A DNA stretch of 6,016 nucleotides, from contig CAMONF010000198.1 of the NCBI GenBank assembly GCA_946620335.1, forward strand, positions 1-6,016. Direction: 5' to 3'. Source of the DNA: an uncultured Clostridia bacterium. Lineage in GTDB: Bacteria > Bacillota > Clostridia > Lachnospirales > Lachnospiraceae. A model generated the notes under the pieces. It saw only the letters and a program-made list of their open reading frames with translations. It was not told the origin of the DNA and made no database searches. A program made the translations under genes and the position numbers. Shown here piece after piece: positions 5,000 through 6,016 of the stretch (its first letter is position 1; each line of letters begins with the position of its first letter).

Positions 5000-5353
5000 A
5001 TGGCTGAGAAAATTGTACAGACTGCGGGAAGGAACCAACTGGGAGATTTTGCCCCGATGTTCGCGCACCTCAATGACGACGTGCTCTTCGGCGAGGTGTG
5101 GAATGAGGAGGCAATCGACGTAAAGACCAAGTGCATCATCACGGTCGTTTCCCTCATGGCTTCCGGTATCACGGACTCCTCCCTGACCTATCATCTGCAG
5201 AATGCCAAGGCCCACGGCGTGACCAAGGCGGAAATCGCTGCCATCATTACCCACGCCACCATGTATGTGGGCTGGCCCAAGGGCTGGGCTGTATTCCGTC
5301 TCGCCAAGGAAGTGTGGAACGAGGAAGAGCCGGCTGCGACGGATAATACATGA
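5000..5353 (+). CDS. Carboxymuconolactone decarboxylase (CMD)-family protein
   Basis: This 117-residue, all-helical cytoplasmic protein has the CMD/AhpD-like core: L-x-x-K-x-K-C-I-I-T-V-V-S-L-M-A-S-G (about 40-56), then the signature H-L-Q-N-A-K-A-H-G-V-T-K-A-E-I-A-A-I-I-T-H (65-85) and Y-V-G-W-P-K-G (89-95). It has the His of gamma-CMD-type members and lacks the CxxC of AhpD, so thiol peroxidase activity is not expected. Proteins of this type beside an aldo/keto reductase and a cupin are common in anaerobic Firmicutes; a real decarboxylase activity is unproven. SD AGGAGG (4986-4991) is 8 bases from the ATG. The last residues (PAATDNT) run into sequence that abuts a cupin remnant, so the C-terminus may have been altered by that deletion. 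Confidence 0.9.
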   Translation: MAEKIVQTAGRNQLGDFAPMFAHLNDDVLFGEVWNEEAIDVKTKCIITVVSLMASGITDSSLTYHLQNAKAHGVTKAEIAAIITHATMYVGWPKGWAVFRLAKEVWNEEEPAATDNT

Positions 5354-5420
5354 CTGTGAGACGTCCGGCGCCGAGTGGCTGGAAGCCGTTTCGGATGAAG
5401 AGTATGGGACATTGAAATAA
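5352..5420 (+). pseudogene. Remnant of a cupin-domain protein C-terminus
   Basis: In the frame beginning at 5352, different from that of the CMD gene, the translation reads D-C-E-T-S-G-A-E-W-L-E-A-V-S-D-E-E-Y-G-T-L-K followed by TAA (5418-5420). The 'E-W-L-E-x-V-S-D-E-E-Y' ending closely resembles the last residues of small cupin proteins that often accompany AKR/CMD genes, which I recall ending N-E-W-L-E-P-V-S-D-E-E-Y. The barrel itself, roughly 100 residues, is absent and there is no start codon or SD in this frame, so only the 3' end of the gene is left, joined to the end of the CMD gene by a deletion. The family call is from memory. Confidence 0.5.
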
Positions 5421-5462
5421 AACCCCTGCCGATTCCAAAGCCGAAGGGAGGAAGCATCAGCA

Positions 5463-5714
5463 ATGAAGAAACACTATTTGGTACTGGCCGCCACTCTTAC
5501 GGCTTTTCTCCTGCTCAGCGGATGTTCGCAGACCCCTGCAGAGAAAGATTCTGCATCCCAGGGGACAGAATCTCAGAGCAGTGCAGCACCGGAAAACGCC
5601 TCGGAAGCATCCGAGGACGAGGACGAAGCAACGCCGGCTCAGGCAGAGACTGCGGAGGCCGCTTCCGGTGAGGAAACAGCGGCCGTTCAGACAGAGACCA
5701 CGGAAGCTGCTTAA
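5463..5714 (+). CDS. Lipoprotein signal and linker: 5' part of a broken DUF362 lipoprotein gene
   Basis: The 83-residue product starts with a clear lipoprotein signal: MKKHYLVLAATLTAFLLLSG followed by Cys21, lipobox L-S-G-C. The rest is a Ser/Glu/Ala/Thr-rich spacer with no folded domain, ending T-E-T-T-E-A-A and TAA at 5712-5714. SD AAGGGAGG (5444-5451) lies 11 bases before the ATG. The frame continues straight after the stop codon with a DUF362 domain (5715-6016), and linker plus anchor is just what such proteins carry at their N-terminus, so I see this as the front of one gene cut by a nonsense codon. If translated alone it would yield only a lipid-anchored tail. It follows the cupin remnant by 42 bases with no clear promoter between, so it probably belongs to the AKR-CMD transcript. 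Confidence 0.75.
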   Translation: MKKHYLVLAATLTAFLLLSGCSQTPAEKDSASQGTESQSSAAPENASEASEDEDEATPAQAETAEAASGEETAAVQTETTEAA

Positions 5715-6016
5715 CCTAGTGAAGCGCCTGTCGTGTATTTCACTTCCGACATCACTGCGGAAGGTCTTGTTAAGATCTACGACGCCCTCGAGTGGACGCC
5801 GGAGGGCAAGGTGGCTGTCAAGATCTCGACCGGTGAACCGCCCGCGAGCAACTACCTCCGCCCCGAGCTGATCGGCGACCTGGTACAGAAGGTGGACGGC
5901 ACCATCGTGGAGTGCAACACGGCCTACGGCGGCTCCCGCTCCAGCTCGGCCATGCACAGGCAGGTCGCGGAGGACCACGGCTTCACCGCCATCGCGGACT
6001 TTGACCTGATGGATGA
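5715..6016 (+). pseudogene. DUF362-domain part of the interrupted lipoprotein gene (continues beyond window)
   Basis: In the same frame as the preceding lipoprotein start, the sequence after the TAA reads P-S-E-A-P-V-V-Y-F-T-S-D-I-T-A-E-G-L-V-K-I-Y-D-A-L, then G-K-V-A-V-K-I-S-T-G-E-P, V-D-G-T-I-V-E-C-N-T-A-Y-G-G-S-R and H-G-F-T-A-I-A-D-F-D-L-M-D-E. This is the N-terminal half of a DUF362 domain, a family found in lipoproteins and in proteins with Fe-S modules, of unproven activity. Over 100 codons are visible with no further stop or frameshift, and the window ends inside the domain. No SD precedes the first usable in-frame start (GTG 5733), so independent translation is unlikely. The stop could be a recent nonsense mutation, a sequencing error or a readthrough site; a one-base change from GAA, CAA or TCA explains it. 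Confidence 0.7.

Noticed and set aside
3964..5172. 402-codon open frame on the - strand
   Set aside because: It is the antisense shadow of the aldo/keto reductase and CMD genes, both of which have clear catalytic motifs and ribosome sites on the + strand.
5457..5978. 173-codon open frame on the - strand
   Set aside because: It is antisense to the DUF362 lipoprotein gene; the + strand has a lipobox, SD and family motifs on both sides of the stop codon.

Overview
The window is a gene-dense stretch with all recognised genes on the + strand. Strong AAAGGAG/GGAGG Shine-Dalgarno sites, sigma70/sigmaA promoters with 17-bp spacers, LAAC/LSGC lipoboxes and the protein families (YoaP-type GNAT, Flavodoxin_4-like lipoprotein, AKR plus CMD pair, DUF362 lipoprotein) suggest an anaerobic Clostridia/Lachnospiraceae-type gut Firmicute of moderate GC. 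The taxonomic call is inference from gene content, not from a marker gene.

Layout. 1-285 is the 3' end of a YoaP-type N-acetyltransferase. 286-548 has no intact gene: it holds a broken P-loop nucleotide-binding gene start (299-382) and a 28-codon mini-ORF (405-491). 549-1265 is an Sm-like/GNAT two-domain protein and 1280-2083 an alpha/beta hydrolase, closely spaced and probably co-transcribed. 2103-2148 is a long inverted repeat resembling a dispersed REP/MITE-type hairpin. 2159-2208 is a consensus promoter overlapped by two copies of a TGACA-N3-TGTCA operator. It drives an N-terminally shortened flavin reductase-like gene (2261-2650) and probably the flavodoxin lipoprotein gene (2738-3688), whose C-terminal ~50 residues look like the tail of a different flavoprotein. 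3689-3939 is intergenic: a terminator-like hairpin, a nested palindrome, then a second promoter with a third copy of the same operator placed exactly as at the first promoter. That promoter drives an aldo/keto reductase (3940-4986) and a carboxymuconolactone decarboxylase-family protein (5000-5353). A ~23-codon remnant of a cupin C-terminus follows. The window ends inside a DUF362 lipoprotein gene that has an in-frame TAA in its linker.

How it fits together. The right two thirds reads as a redox/electrophile-response island: flavin reductase, exported flavodoxin, aldo/keto reductase, CMD protein, cupin remnant and DUF362 lipoprotein. The two promoters share one operator, so one repressor, not encoded in this window, probably controls both transcription units. 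The main oddity is repeated gene damage with intact regulatory DNA: a lost N-terminus, a swapped C-terminus, a deleted cupin and a nonsense codon, all within about 3.5 kb. This looks like an island eroded by deletion and recombination while its promoters and remaining open genes persist. I see no tRNA, rRNA, CRISPR array or transposase gene.
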